Below, one piece after another: positions 25,468-33,063 of a stretch of 33,063 nucleotides of DNA. The first letter of the stretch is position 1. Every line of letters starts with the position of its first letter. A program made the translations under genes and the position numbers. The stretch spans positions 1-33,063 of the forward strand of contig JAKLKD010000065.1 in the NCBI GenBank assembly GCA_023150845.1, given 5' to 3'. This DNA is from Myxococcota bacterium (lineage in GTDB: Bacteria; Myxococcota_A; UBA796; CAJQPC01). The notes under the pieces are model-generated. The model made no database searches, was not told where the DNA came from, and saw only the letters and a list, made by a program, of their open reading frames with translations.

Positions 25468-26922
25468 ATGTGGTTCATGCTCGGGGCGCTCGGATGCGGA
25501 GAGTCGGCGAAGGACAGCCAGCCCCCGGACAGCCCTGGTCTGACCGAGACCGGCGACACGGCGACGCAGGCGCCGGACCCCTTCGTGGCGCTCCCCGACC
25601 GCTCGGGCGGGCTCACCAACGTCAGCGAAGATCTGGACACGATCCTGGAGCACGGCGCCTTGGACGGCGCCTGTGACGCTTGGCGTGCGCAGCCCGACGA
25701 CGCACAGAAACGCCTGCTCTGCGGCAAGTGGATGTTCTTCTACGAGACATTCGGCACAGAGGAGGTGCCTCGGGCGCTCGTGGACTTTGTGTTGGACGGC
25801 TTCGTGGAGGACGTGGGCCCCGCGTTCTCCAGCTATGGCCTCATCCCCGACCCGAGCTCAGAGCACGGCTATCCGCTGGGCATGGCGCTTGGGCCAGGGG
25901 AGGAGGGCCTCGCCTTCACCTGCGCGAGCTGCCACTTCGCCCGCCTGCCTGACGGTCGTTACGCCGTCGGCGCGGCCAACCACCAGTACGACTACGGCAC
26001 CCACAACCTCTCGATGGCGCTCTTGCCCCTCGCGGCCATGGAGAGCGTGACCGGCGCCGAGGTGGACGAGCTCGCCCGCGCCGACATCCAGCCGCTCCTG
26101 GACCGCCTCGCCGCGGACTCTTCGCTGCAGATCAGCTTCTTGGGGCTCCTCTTCTCGCTGCTCGGCAAAGAGGCGCCGACCTTTAGCGCCGAGAGCCAGC
26201 GGCACTACGCCGAGTGGCTGCCGGGCACCCAAGACTTCATGATCGAGCCGCTGCCGGTGAACGATGAGGTGCACACGGTGAGCAAGATCAGCGCCCTCTA
26301 CGGGCTGCCGACAGAGGAGGAGGCCGCGGCCGCGGGCATGGCCCACGCGATGCTCGGCTGGACGGGGAACACCCGCTCCCTCGCGGGCTTTGTGCGGCTC
26401 TTTGACCAGCTCGGCGGCGGTGACGGCCCCAACTTCAGCGACGATCAGCTCGCGCCCCTGGTGGACTACATCAGCTCCCTCTCCGTGCCTTCACCTCCGC
26501 CCGCCGATGCGGAGGCCGTCGCCCGGGGCGCCGCGGTCTTTGTGGACGCGGGCTGCCTCGGCTGCCATGAGGGTCCGGGCGGGTCCGGGCTCACGCTCTA
26601 CGACTACGCGGAGATCGGCACCGACGACGCCCTCGCCCGCTGGATGGACGCCGATGGTGACGGAGAGCCTTGTTGTGAGGCCGATCTTGGAGAAGACACG
26701 CTCACCGGGCAGCTCAAGTCGCCCCGGCTCTGGGGCCTGTGGGCGATGGAGCGGTTCCTGCACAACGGCGCGGTGGGCTCCTTGGAGGAGCTCGTCTGCC
26801 TCGACGGCCCGCGCACGCCGATCACCACGCCCGCCATGAGCAACGACGGGCACCTGTACGGCTGCGACACCTTAAGCGACGAGGAGAAGCGGGATCTCCT
26901 CGTGTACCTGCGCGCCCACTGA
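25468..26922 (+). CDS. Di-heme cytochrome c lipoprotein, CCP/MauG-like
   Basis: The ATG at 25468 has GGAGG five bases upstream and gives a short lipoprotein signal ending Leu-Gly-Cys; 484 residues in all. Two heme c motifs are present: Cys152-Ala-Ser-Cys155-His156 and Cys363-Leu-Gly-Cys366-His367. The C-terminal Leu-Lys-Ser-Pro-Arg-Leu-Trp...Phe-Leu-His-Asn-Gly-Ala-Val-Gly-Ser-Leu-Glu-Glu-Leu matches the C-terminal pattern of di-heme cytochrome c peroxidase/MauG relatives. An Asp-rich stretch near 402 (Asp-Ala-Asp-Gly-Asp-Gly-Glu-Pro-Cys-Cys) may bind Ca2+. It probably works in surface electron transfer or oxidation. It ends 12 bases from a convergent MopE-like gene. Confidence 0.88.
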   Translation: MWFMLGALGCGESAKDSQPPDSPGLTETGDTATQAPDPFVALPDRSGGLTNVSEDLDTILEHGALDGACDAWRAQPDDAQKRLLCGKWMFFYETFGTEEVPRALVDFVLDGFVEDVGPAFSSYGLIPDPSSEHGYPLGMALGPGEEGLAFTCASCHFARLPDGRYAVGAANHQYDYGTHNLSMALLPLAAMESVTGAEVDELARADIQPLLDRLAADSSLQISFLGLLFSLLGKEAPTFSAESQRHYAEWLPGTQDFMIEPLPVNDEVHTVSKISALYGLPTEEEAAAAGMAHAMLGWTGNTRSLAGFVRLFDQLGGGDGPNFSDDQLAPLVDYISSLSVPSPPPADAEAVARGAAVFVDAGCLGCHEGPGGSGLTLYDYAEIGTDDALARWMDADGDGEPCCEADLGEDTLTGQLKSPRLWGLWAMERFLHNGAVGSLEELVCLDGPRTPITTPAMSNDGHLYGCDTLSDEEKRDLLVYLRAH

Positions 26923-26934
26923 GGCGCGTGAGGC

Positions 26935-28989
26935 TCAGGGGCACATCACGGTGAGGTCATCGACATAGTGGGTGTTGCTGGAGCCGCCCGTGGCCCCGGT
27001 CACGCCGACACGAAGCTCGCTGTAGGGGAAGGAGCTGAGCGTGTGGGTGAACAGGGTGCTGCCGTCGAGCGCCACGGTGATGGTGTTGCCGGACTTGGTC
27101 ATCTCCAAGAAGAACTCCCCGGCGTCCTCGATGGTGGGGATGGCCGAGCTGGTCGCGTAGACGCCGAAGCCCGCCGTGTCCACGAGCGCGATGTGGTTGC
27201 CGTCGGGGTCCCAGCCGCCGTTGTAGTAGGTGTCGACCTCGACGGCGTAGCCGGTGAGGTTGAGCACGCCGAGGCCGCCGCCCGCGCTGCCGATGGCCGT
27301 GGCGGCGGTGGCGGGGTCGAGCAGGGCCATGGCGAGGCCGTCGGCGCCTGTGCCGGTGCCGCCGCCGGTTGAGAAGTTGAAGGAGATGTAGAGATCGTCA
27401 GCGGGCACGGTGTCGCTCAAGAGCGCCGTAGACACCTTGCCCACCACGGCCTCGGTGAGGGAGAGGTAGCCGTTGCCGCTTGCGCTCGCCCAGGCGCCGT
27501 CGCCGTTCACCGTGAGGCCCGTAGGCAGGCCCGAGTCGAAGTCGCTCTCCAAGTAGACGATCTGGTCGGTGACGCCGTCGCAGTCGTTGTCGGTGTCGTC
27601 GCAGGCCTCGGTGGCGTCGGGGTTCACCGCGGCGTCGGTGTCGTCGCAGTCGTCGCTGTCGGTGGTGTGCGTGGCGCTCGGCGCCTCGCAGGCGCGGGTG
27701 CGGTCGCTGAGATCACCGAAGCCGTCGCCGTCGTCGTCGGCGTACCAGCTCGTGCGTGAGGAGGGGAGCAGGCTGGAGTCGTCGTCGTCGATGAGGCTGT
27801 CGCAGTCGTTGTCGATTGTGTCGCAGATCTCCGTGGCGGCGGGGCTCACGGCGGCGTCGCTGTCGTCGCAGTCCGTGGCGCTCGCCGAGAAGCCGCTCGG
27901 CGTGTCGCAGGCTTGGGTGGTGACGTCGGGGTCCCCGTAGCTGTCGCTGTCACCATCGGCGTACCAGGTCGAGGCCGAGCCGAGGTCCAGGGAGCTGTCG
28001 TCATCGTCGATGAGGCTGTCGCAGTCGTTGTCGAGGTCGTCGCAGATCTCGGTGGCGGCGGGGCTCACGGCGGCGTCGCCGTCGTCGCAGTCCGCCGCGT
28101 TGGACACCGAGCCCGCCGGGGTGGCGCAGCTCAGGGTGGGGCGGTCGGCGTCGCCGTAACCATCGGCGTCGGCGTCGACGTAGGAGGTGGCGCCGGTGCT
28201 GAGGTCTACGCTGTCGTCGTCGTCGTCGATGAGGCTGTCGCAGTCGTTGTCGCGGCTGTCGCAGATCTCCTGAGCGGCGGGGTTGACCGCTACGTCGGCG
28301 TCGTCGCAGTCTGTCGCATCCGTCGAGTAGCCCTCGGGCACCTCACAGGCCTCGACGGGGTAGTCGGCGTCCCCATAGCCGTCGCTGTCGGTGTCGGCGT
28401 AGGAGGTGGTCGTCACGCCCTCGTCGATGGCGCCGTCGCAGTTGTTGTCGCGCTCGTCGCAGATCTCGACGGCGTCGGGGTTCACCCCAGCGTCGCCGTC
28501 GTCACTCTCCTGGCAGGCGGCGAAGCCGTCGCCGTCGTTGTCGGCGTAGCCCACGGAGCCGTCGCAGTTGTAGTCGTTGGGGTCGTCACAGGCGGTCTCG
28601 GCGGCGCTGGGGTTGTAGGCGGGGTCGGCGTCGTCGCAGTCGCCGCCGAGGGTGACGTAGCCCTCCGAGGGCTCACAGGCCTCCGCGGCGGTCGAGTCAT
28701 CACCGTAGCCGTCGTTGTCGGCGTCGGCGTAGACCACGGTCGTCACGTCCTCGTCCACCGCGCCGTCGCAGTTGTTGTCTTGGCCGTCGCAGAGCTCAGC
28801 GGCGTCGGGGTTCACCGCGGCGTTGTCGTCGTCGCAGTCCTCGTCCTCGGGGAAGCCGTCGGCGTCTTGATCCGTCGGCGCGTCGCTGTCCGTCGTGGGC
28901 ACGCCGGTCTCCTCAGGCGGGCTCGTGTCGTCCCCTTTGCAGGCCATGAGGGTGAGGCAGGTGAGCGTGGCGAGGAGGGCGTTTCGCAT
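26935..28989 (-). CDS. MopE-repeat lipoprotein with C-terminal L-type lectin-like domain (paralogue 1)
   Basis: The 684-residue product starts with a lipoprotein signal ending Leu-Met-Ala-Cys. Seven blocks of about 50-70 residues (about 40-475) each have Asp-x-Asp-x-Asp-Gly-type loops and an Asp-Cys-Asp-Asp...Cys-Asp...Asp-Asn-(Asn/Asp)-Cys-Asp core, the MopE-type putative metal-binding motif. Block 3 has lost the first Cys (Glu-Ser-Asp-Asp). The C-terminal ~200 residues resemble an L-type lectin (Gly-Ala-Asp-Gly-Leu-Ala; Ala-Val-Glu-Val-Asp-Thr-Tyr; Asn-His-Ile-Ala-Leu). MopE in Methylococcus binds copper; here Ca2+ or copper binding and glycan adhesion are inferences. GAAGGA ribosome site. 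A close paralogue lies immediately upstream. Confidence 0.92.
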   Translation of the reverse strand: MRNALLATLTCLTLMACKGDDTSPPEETGVPTTDSDAPTDQDADGFPEDEDCDDDNAAVNPDAAELCDGQDNNCDGAVDEDVTTVVYADADNDGYGDDSTAAEACEPSEGYVTLGGDCDDADPAYNPSAAETACDDPNDYNCDGSVGYADNDGDGFAACQESDDGDAGVNPDAVEICDERDNNCDGAIDEGVTTTSYADTDSDGYGDADYPVEACEVPEGYSTDATDCDDADVAVNPAAQEICDSRDNDCDSLIDDDDDSVDLSTGATSYVDADADGYGDADRPTLSCATPAGSVSNAADCDDGDAAVSPAATEICDDLDNDCDSLIDDDDSSLDLGSASTWYADGDSDSYGDPDVTTQACDTPSGFSASATDCDDSDAAVSPAATEICDTIDNDCDSLIDDDDSSLLPSSRTSWYADDDGDGFGDLSDRTRACEAPSATHTTDSDDCDDTDAAVNPDATEACDDTDNDCDGVTDQIVYLESDFDSGLPTGLTVNGDGAWASASGNGYLSLTEAVVGKVSTALLSDTVPADDLYISFNFSTGGGTGTGADGLAMALLDPATAATAIGSAGGGLGVLNLTGYAVEVDTYYNGGWDPDGNHIALVDTAGFGVYATSSAIPTIEDAGEFFLEMTKSGNTITVALDGSTLFTHTLSSFPYSELRVGVTGATGGSSNTHYVDDLTVMCP
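27560..28872 (-). repeat. Seven tandem MopE-type Asp/Cys repeat units within the 26935-28989 gene
   Basis: The codons for Asp-Cys-Asp-Asp and Asp-Asn-Asp-Cys-Asp recur as near-identical GTCGTCGCAGTC-like runs. They are coding repeats, not CRISPR: unit lengths vary and there are no unique spacers. Confidence 0.9.
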
Positions 28990-29350
28990 CGGAAGGATCC
29001 TTCGTGGAGCGGTTCTTGAGGCGGGGGCCAGTGTAGACGGGATCTGAGGCCTCGGGGCCCTTTGGCTGGCCGCGCGGCGCCGAGGGCCACGGCGGAGGGG
29101 TGTCGTCGTGGCGGGGCTGTGGGGCTGACCGGGCGGAAAGATTACAGCAAAATCGTTGTTATCGGCATTGCCTCAATCTGGCGCCGTCGAGGGTGCCACA
29201 AATGAGGCCTGAGAAAAATCGCAGAGTTCGCCGCATAGGAAGGTGAATAATCGGCTCGACACGCATCAGGTCCTCACACGGCATTCAGCGCGCAGACAAA
29301 GCAACACTAACGTTGCCTGCTTCTAGACTACCGCAACCCCCACCACCCGC
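28990..29350. other. Intergenic region between the two MopE-like genes, with an AT-richer segment
   Basis: This 361-base gap would carry the promoter of paralogue 1 and the end of the paralogue 2 transcript. The half nearest paralogue 2 (about 29140-29340) is clearly AT-richer than its surroundings. A minus-strand GCAAC...GTTGC hairpin (29301-29316) followed by TTTG is too weak to call a terminator. No gene, tRNA or insertion sequence was recognised. Confidence 0.5.
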
Positions 29351-31408
29351 TCAAGGGCACATCACCTTGAGGTCATCAAACAGGTGGTAGTTGGTCAACC
29401 CGCCCGTTGAGGCGGACAGGGCGATCCGCACCTCGCTGTAGGGGAAGCCTGTGAGGGTGTAGGTGAACACCGTGGACCCGTCCAGGGTGACGGTGAAGTC
29501 GTCGCCGGACTTGATGAGCCCCAGCTCCCGCTCGGTGCCGTCGTCGAGGTTGGGGATGCTTGAGCTGCTCACGAAGGCCGTGAGCGTGGTCGTGTCCATG
29601 AGCGCGATGTGGTTGTTGTCGGGGTCTTTGGGGTAGTTCGTGAAGGTGTCGAGCTCGACGGCGTAGCCCGTGAGGCCGTAGAGGCCGAGGCCCTCGCCGT
29701 AGACGCCGATGGCGGTGTCGGGGGTGGTGGGGTCGAGGAGGCCCAAGGCGAGGCCGTCCGCGCCGTCGCCGCCGCCGGTGATGAAGCGGAAGGTGATCTC
29801 CAGGTCGTCGGCGGGGATGAGGTCGGTCAGGAGCGCGTCGCCGACGAGGTAGTAGTCCACAGCGGTCAGGCGCACCATGCCGTCGCTCCCGGCGCGGATC
29901 CAGGCCGCGTTGCCGTTGAGCACGATCCCCGCGGGCAGGCCGCTGTCGAAGCCGCTCTCAAAATAGACCACCTGGTCCACCACGCCGTCGCAGTCGTTGT
30001 CGAGGTCGTCGCAGTCCTCCGTCGCGCCGGGGTTCACCGCAGCGTCGCCGTCGTCGCAGTCGCTGTCATCGGCGACGGCGGCGCTCGGCGCCTCACAGGC
30101 CTGGGTGGAGGCGCTGGGGTCGCCGTAGCCGTCGGCGTCGAGGTCGTCGTACCAGAGGCTCGTCGAGGCGAGCAGGCGGCCGGGGTCGTCGTCGTCGGTG
30201 AGGCCGTCGCAGTCGTTGTCGAGGCCGTCGCAGACCTCGCTGGCCCCGGGGTAGATGGCCCGATCCCCGTCGTCGCAGTCCGTCGCGCCGCTCACAAAAC
30301 CGCTCGGCTGGACGCAGGCCGTCGCCCGGGCGCTAGGATCTCCGGCGCCGTCCCCGTCATCGTCGGCGTACCAGGCGCTCGCGCTCGCGGCGCTCAGGCT
30401 GGGGTCGTCATCGTCGCTGAGGCCGTCGCAGTCATCGTCCTCGCCGCCGTCGCAGACCTCGGTTGCGCTGGGGTTCACCTGGGCGTCGCCGTCGTCGCAG
30501 TCCTCCCCCCGCCGCACACGCCCGGCGTCGACGAGGCAGGCGGTCTCGGCGGTGGCCGGGTCGCCGTAGCTGTCGCCGTCGTCGTCGGCGTAGGAGGTTG
30601 TGGCGCTGGAGAGGTCGAGGGACGGGTCGGAGTCATCAGTGAGGCTGTCGCAGTCATTGTCGACGCTGTCGCATGTTTCAGATGCGACAGGGCTCACGCT
30701 TGCGTCGTCGTCGTCGCAGTCGGCGCTGTTCTCGACGGTGCCCGCCGGGGGAGCGCAGGTCGTGAGGGGCGCGGCGGGGTCGCCGTAACCGTCGCCGTCC
30801 TCGTCGGCGTAGACCGTGACGAGTAGGCCCTCGTCGACGGCGCCGTCGCAGTTGTTGTCGCGGTCGTCACAGGTCTCCGGCGCGCCGGGGTAGCTCGTGC
30901 TGTCGCTGTCGTCGCAGTCCTCACAGGCGGAGCGTCCGTCGCCGTCGCCGTCCGCCTGGCCCACGGAGCCGTCGCAGTTGTAGTCCTTGGGGTCCTCACA
31001 GTCGGCCTCGGGCGCGCCCGGGAAGCTCGCCGCGTCTCCGTCGTCGCAGTCTCCGGCCTCGGCGACGAAGCCCTCGGTGACCTCACAGGCCGTGACCGCG
31101 CCGCCCTCGTCGCCGTACCCGTCGCCGTCGCCGTCGGGGTAGACGAGCTGGCCCAGGCCCTCGTCGGTCGCGCCGTCGCAGTTGTTGTCTTGGCCGTCGC
31201 AGGTCTCCGTGGCGTTGGGCGAGACGTATGGATCGCCGTCGTCGCAGTCCTCCGGCGCGGGGACACCGTCACCGTCAGCGTCGAGCGGCGCTTCGCTGTC
31301 GTCGGGGGCCGGGCCGGTGTCGTCGACGACGCTCGGCGCGTCTTTGCAGGCCGCCAACAGGAGCAGGGCCGCGAGCGTCAGGGGGAACGTCAGGCGTTGG
31401 GGCATCAT
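29351..31408 (-). CDS. MopE-repeat lipoprotein with C-terminal L-type lectin-like domain (paralogue 2)
   Basis: Tandem ATG codons at 31408 and 31405 follow GAGG; the longer gives 685 residues. The lipobox is Leu-Ala-Ala-Cys (Cys21). Seven Asp/Cys MopE-type blocks span about 43-479, followed by a lectin-like domain with Gly-Ala-Asp-Gly-Leu-Ala, Ala-Val-Glu-Leu-Asp-Thr-Phe and Asn-His-Ile-Ala-Leu. Block order matches paralogue 1, including a shared odd block 2 with a Cys-x-Asp-Pro-x-Asp-Tyr-Asn-Cys-Asp-Gly-Ser-Val-Gly ending. The pair therefore arose by whole-gene duplication. Here block 3 keeps the Cys lost in paralogue 1. Surface location and metal or glycan binding are inferred. Confidence 0.92.
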   Translation of the reverse strand: MMPQRLTFPLTLAALLLLAACKDAPSVVDDTGPAPDDSEAPLDADGDGVPAPEDCDDGDPYVSPNATETCDGQDNNCDGATDEGLGQLVYPDGDGDGYGDEGGAVTACEVTEGFVAEAGDCDDGDAASFPGAPEADCEDPKDYNCDGSVGQADGDGDGRSACEDCDDSDSTSYPGAPETCDDRDNNCDGAVDEGLLVTVYADEDGDGYGDPAAPLTTCAPPAGTVENSADCDDDDASVSPVASETCDSVDNDCDSLTDDSDPSLDLSSATTSYADDDGDSYGDPATAETACLVDAGRVRRGEDCDDGDAQVNPSATEVCDGGEDDDCDGLSDDDDPSLSAASASAWYADDDGDGAGDPSARATACVQPSGFVSGATDCDDGDRAIYPGASEVCDGLDNDCDGLTDDDDPGRLLASTSLWYDDLDADGYGDPSASTQACEAPSAAVADDSDCDDGDAAVNPGATEDCDDLDNDCDGVVDQVVYFESGFDSGLPAGIVLNGNAAWIRAGSDGMVRLTAVDYYLVGDALLTDLIPADDLEITFRFITGGGDGADGLALGLLDPTTPDTAIGVYGEGLGLYGLTGYAVELDTFTNYPKDPDNNHIALMDTTTLTAFVSSSSIPNLDDGTERELGLIKSGDDFTVTLDGSTVFTYTLTGFPYSEVRIALSASTGGLTNYHLFDDLKVMCP
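29972..31282 (-). repeat. Seven tandem MopE-type Asp/Cys repeat units within the 29351-31408 gene
   Basis: Same unit design as in the neighbouring paralogue and in the same order. Variable unit length and an open reading frame throughout mark them as coding repeats. Confidence 0.9.
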
Positions 31409-31582
31409 GGACCTCGGATCGGCGATCGGGCCGTTGAGGCGGGGGTCTTGGGCGCTGGGCCACTGTCGGTCTAACATTGCGCGGCGGGGGTTCGTAGGGA
31501 GGCGCGCGACGTCGCCCGGCTCATGGGCTAAAGGGCTCGTTGCGGGTCGGTCTACCCCCGGCGCGCGAGACGGAGAGAGGTC

Positions 31583-31984
31583 ATGGATCACGCGGCGATG
31601 ATCAACTGGCTCATGGAGGAGGGTCGCGCCCACGCTACCCGCGAGGCGGAGCTGCAGGCCTGGTTTGAGGCCCGGCGCGCGGCGGGCGTCGCGCCCACCT
31701 GGGAGGATCTGGCGGTGCTCGTGGAGCACCAGCGGCGCACGCTGGACCACCAGTCCAACTTCTGCTTCGGCATGATCAGCTTCTTGGAGCAGATCGAGGA
31801 GGCCCGCATCGACGCCGCCCAGAGCGTACGCGCCGAGCTCGAGGGCAAGCTCTCGGAGCTGCTCCGCGCCCAGGTCCGCGGCGCCGTGCGCCGTCACCTC
31901 ACGGGCTTTAGCCCCGTGCGCCGCGCGGGCACCTGGCTGCGCCGGGCGGGGGAGCTGCTCTCCGGCGAGCGCCCCCCGCGCTGA
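31583..31984 (+). CDS. Small hypothetical helical protein
   Basis: The ATG at 31583 follows GGAGAGAGG. The 133-residue product is predicted almost wholly helical, with an acidic N-terminal half and a strongly basic Arg-rich C-terminal third (about 93-133). It has a single Cys and no signal peptide or membrane span. I do not recognise the family. It is divergent from MopE paralogue 2 (174-base gap with no clear promoter) and converges on the ATP-grasp gene 18 bases away, so the context gives no function. Confidence 0.75.
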   Translation: MDHAAMINWLMEEGRAHATREAELQAWFEARRAAGVAPTWEDLAVLVEHQRRTLDHQSNFCFGMISFLEQIEEARIDAAQSVRAELEGKLSELLRAQVRGAVRRHLTGFSPVRRAGTWLRRAGELLSGERPPR

Positions 31985-32002
31985 GCGCGGCGCCTCGGGG
32001 GC

Positions 32003-33063
32003 TCAGCCCCCAGCGTACATCGTGACGTTCTTGGCGCCGTCGAAGGCGAGCTGCACGGTGCGGTCCCAGTCGGGGTGCCGCAGGATGATGAAGCCGTCGC
32101 TGAGCAAGGTCTGCTTCCAGTCGCGGCGGTGGGTGCCCACCGGCAGGAGCTGCTCGGTGCAGATCCAGGGGTGGGACCGGGCCAAGAACTCCTGGAGGCC
32201 GTCGATGCGGGTGATGCGGCCCTGGCCCAAGGCGCGCTTAAAGAGGATCGCCACGTTGTAGCGGCGCTCGGTGCGGCCCTCAAAGCTGCGCCAGCACACC
32301 GCCCGAGCCCACTCGCGGAAGAGGTCGACGTCGCAGGTGTAGTTCATCTGGTCGACGAGGTGGGCGCCGCCGGGGCGGCAGCCGATCTCGCCGAACACGA
32401 CCTCACCGTTGGACTTGAGGTACCACTCCATGTGGGTGAAGCCCGTGCCCATGTTGAGCGCCTTGAGCACGCCCATGCCGAGCTCGATGCCCTTTTGGAG
32501 CTTCTGCTGCTTGAGATCCCGCACGGTGACGATGACGGGGCTGATCCACTCCTCCGTACGCGCCACCAAGGGGCGGGGGAGGTACTGGGCGACGTTCACG
32601 AAGCGGGGCTGGCCCTCCACACAGACCGTGTCGAAGGTGAACTCTTCGCCATCGACGAACTCCTCGCAGCTCGCCTCGCTGACGTGGCTCATCCGGGGGA
32701 GGATCCGCTCCAGCTCCGCGGCGCTCTCGATGCGGTAGGTGTCGGCGCTCCCGGCCCCGGCGATGGGCTTGAGGATCAGCGGGAAGCCGATCTCCTCCGC
32801 CGCCGCCCAGGTCTCCGCCGCCGTGCGCACCCGCCGGGCGATGGGCACCCGGAGGCCTGCCGCCGCGACGCGCTCCTTCATGAGCTGCTTGTCGCGGAAG
32901 CCCATGACCGTGCTCACGCTCATGCCCGGGATGCCCAGGCGCTCCCGCAGGCGCGCGGCGAGGAGCGTCAGCACCTCCCAGATGCCCTCGACCCGGTCCA
33001 CGGAGCGCCCGCGCAGCCAGGCCGTCACCCGGCGGATCACGTCCTCCTCGTCGAGGATTCGGG
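32003..33063 (-). CDS. ATP-grasp domain enzyme (5' end outside the window)
   Basis: The frame stays open to the window edge: upstream of a GTG at 33040 it reads Arg-Ile-Leu-Asp-Glu-Glu-Asp, so the true start is probably outside. At least 353 residues are present. ATP-grasp features are Phe-Pro-Leu-Ile-Leu-Lys-Pro with a following Gly-Ala-Gly-Ser loop, Glu-Glu-Phe-Val-Asp-Gly-Glu-Glu-Phe-Thr, and the metal-binding Glu-Ile-Gly-Cys-Arg-Pro-Gly-Gly-Ala. A Phe-Arg-Asp-Lys-x-x-Met-Lys helix precedes them, as in carbamoyl-phosphate-synthase-like and amino-acid ligases. These enzymes join a carboxylate to an amine or thiol using ATP; the substrate here is not known. Confidence 0.88.
   Translation of the reverse strand, partial: RILDEEDVIRRVTAWLRGRSVDRVEGIWEVLTLLAARLRERLGIPGMSVSTVMGFRDKQLMKERVAAAGLRVPIARRVRTAAETWAAAEEIGFPLILKPIAGAGSADTYRIESAAELERILPRMSHVSEASCEEFVDGEEFTFDTVCVEGQPRFVNVAQYLPRPLVARTEEWISPVIVTVRDLKQQKLQKGIELGMGVLKALNMGTGFTHMEWYLKSNGEVVFGEIGCRPGGAHLVDQMNYTCDVDLFREWARAVCWRSFEGRTERRYNVAILFKRALGQGRITRIDGLQEFLARSHPWICTEQLLPVGTHRRDWKQTLLSDGFIILRHPDWDRTVQLAFDGAKNVTMYAGG

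Noticed and set aside
29301-29316. Intrinsic terminator after MopE paralogue 2
   Set aside because: The stem is only five pairs and is followed by TTTG, too weak to support the call.
27560-31282. Regularly repeated GTCGTCGCAGTC-like sequence as a CRISPR array
   Set aside because: The repeats encode Asp-Cys-Asp-Asp motifs in open frames. Spacing varies and there are no unique spacers or cas genes.

Overview
The window is very GC-rich, densely packed bacterial DNA. It looks like a Myxococcota (former Deltaproteobacteria) genome. The reasons are many secreted lipoproteins with Asp/Thr/Ser-rich linkers, a MYXO-CTERM-like tail (Gly-Gly-Gly-Cys, hydrophobic stretch, Arg-Arg-Arg), choice-of-anchor-D and MopE-type repeat proteins, and lipoprotein glycosidases. 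I see no rRNA, tRNA, CRISPR array, insertion sequence or phage gene. The taxonomic call is an inference.

Layout. 1-5548: end of an Ala/Pro-rich single-span membrane protein; a secreted phospholipase C-like protein whose 3' end overlaps a convergent lipoprotein gene; an EamA/DMT transporter; a CDF zinc-type exporter; and a NuoE-NuoF fusion flavoprotein homologue that has lost its FMN/NADH loop motifs. 5549-7019: a divergent intergenic region with a perfect 7-bp inverted repeat, then a two-gene redox operon. Its first gene is a YfcG-type GST broken by a 32-bp tandem duplication. Its second is a peroxiredoxin-like selenoprotein with an in-frame TGA (Sec40) followed by a good bacterial SECIS hairpin.

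7020-14536: a tight five-gene minus-strand operon, in transcription order a small SWIM-like zinc-finger protein, an unknown 452-aa protein, a vWA protein, a YehL-type MoxR AAA+ ATPase and a DUF5682 (YehM-like) protein. This is a divergent version of the uncharacterised E. coli yehL-yehM-yehP-yehQ cluster and the best candidate for a poorly described system. 14653-16999: protoporphyrinogen oxidase-like and MDR oxidoreductase genes, convergent and overlapping.

17071-25355: a choice-of-anchor-D/vWA lipoprotein, then divergent from it a four-gene surface starch/glycogen operon (debranching GH13 lipoprotein, outer-membrane porin, small lipoprotein, alpha-amylase lipoprotein with a CBM20-like tail). 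The debranching enzyme and amylase would cut glucans outside the cell and the porin would import the products. 25468-31408: a di-heme cytochrome c lipoprotein (CCP/MauG-like) facing two paralogous MopE-repeat/lectin lipoproteins. 31583-33063: a small unknown protein and an ATP-grasp enzyme cut by the window edge.
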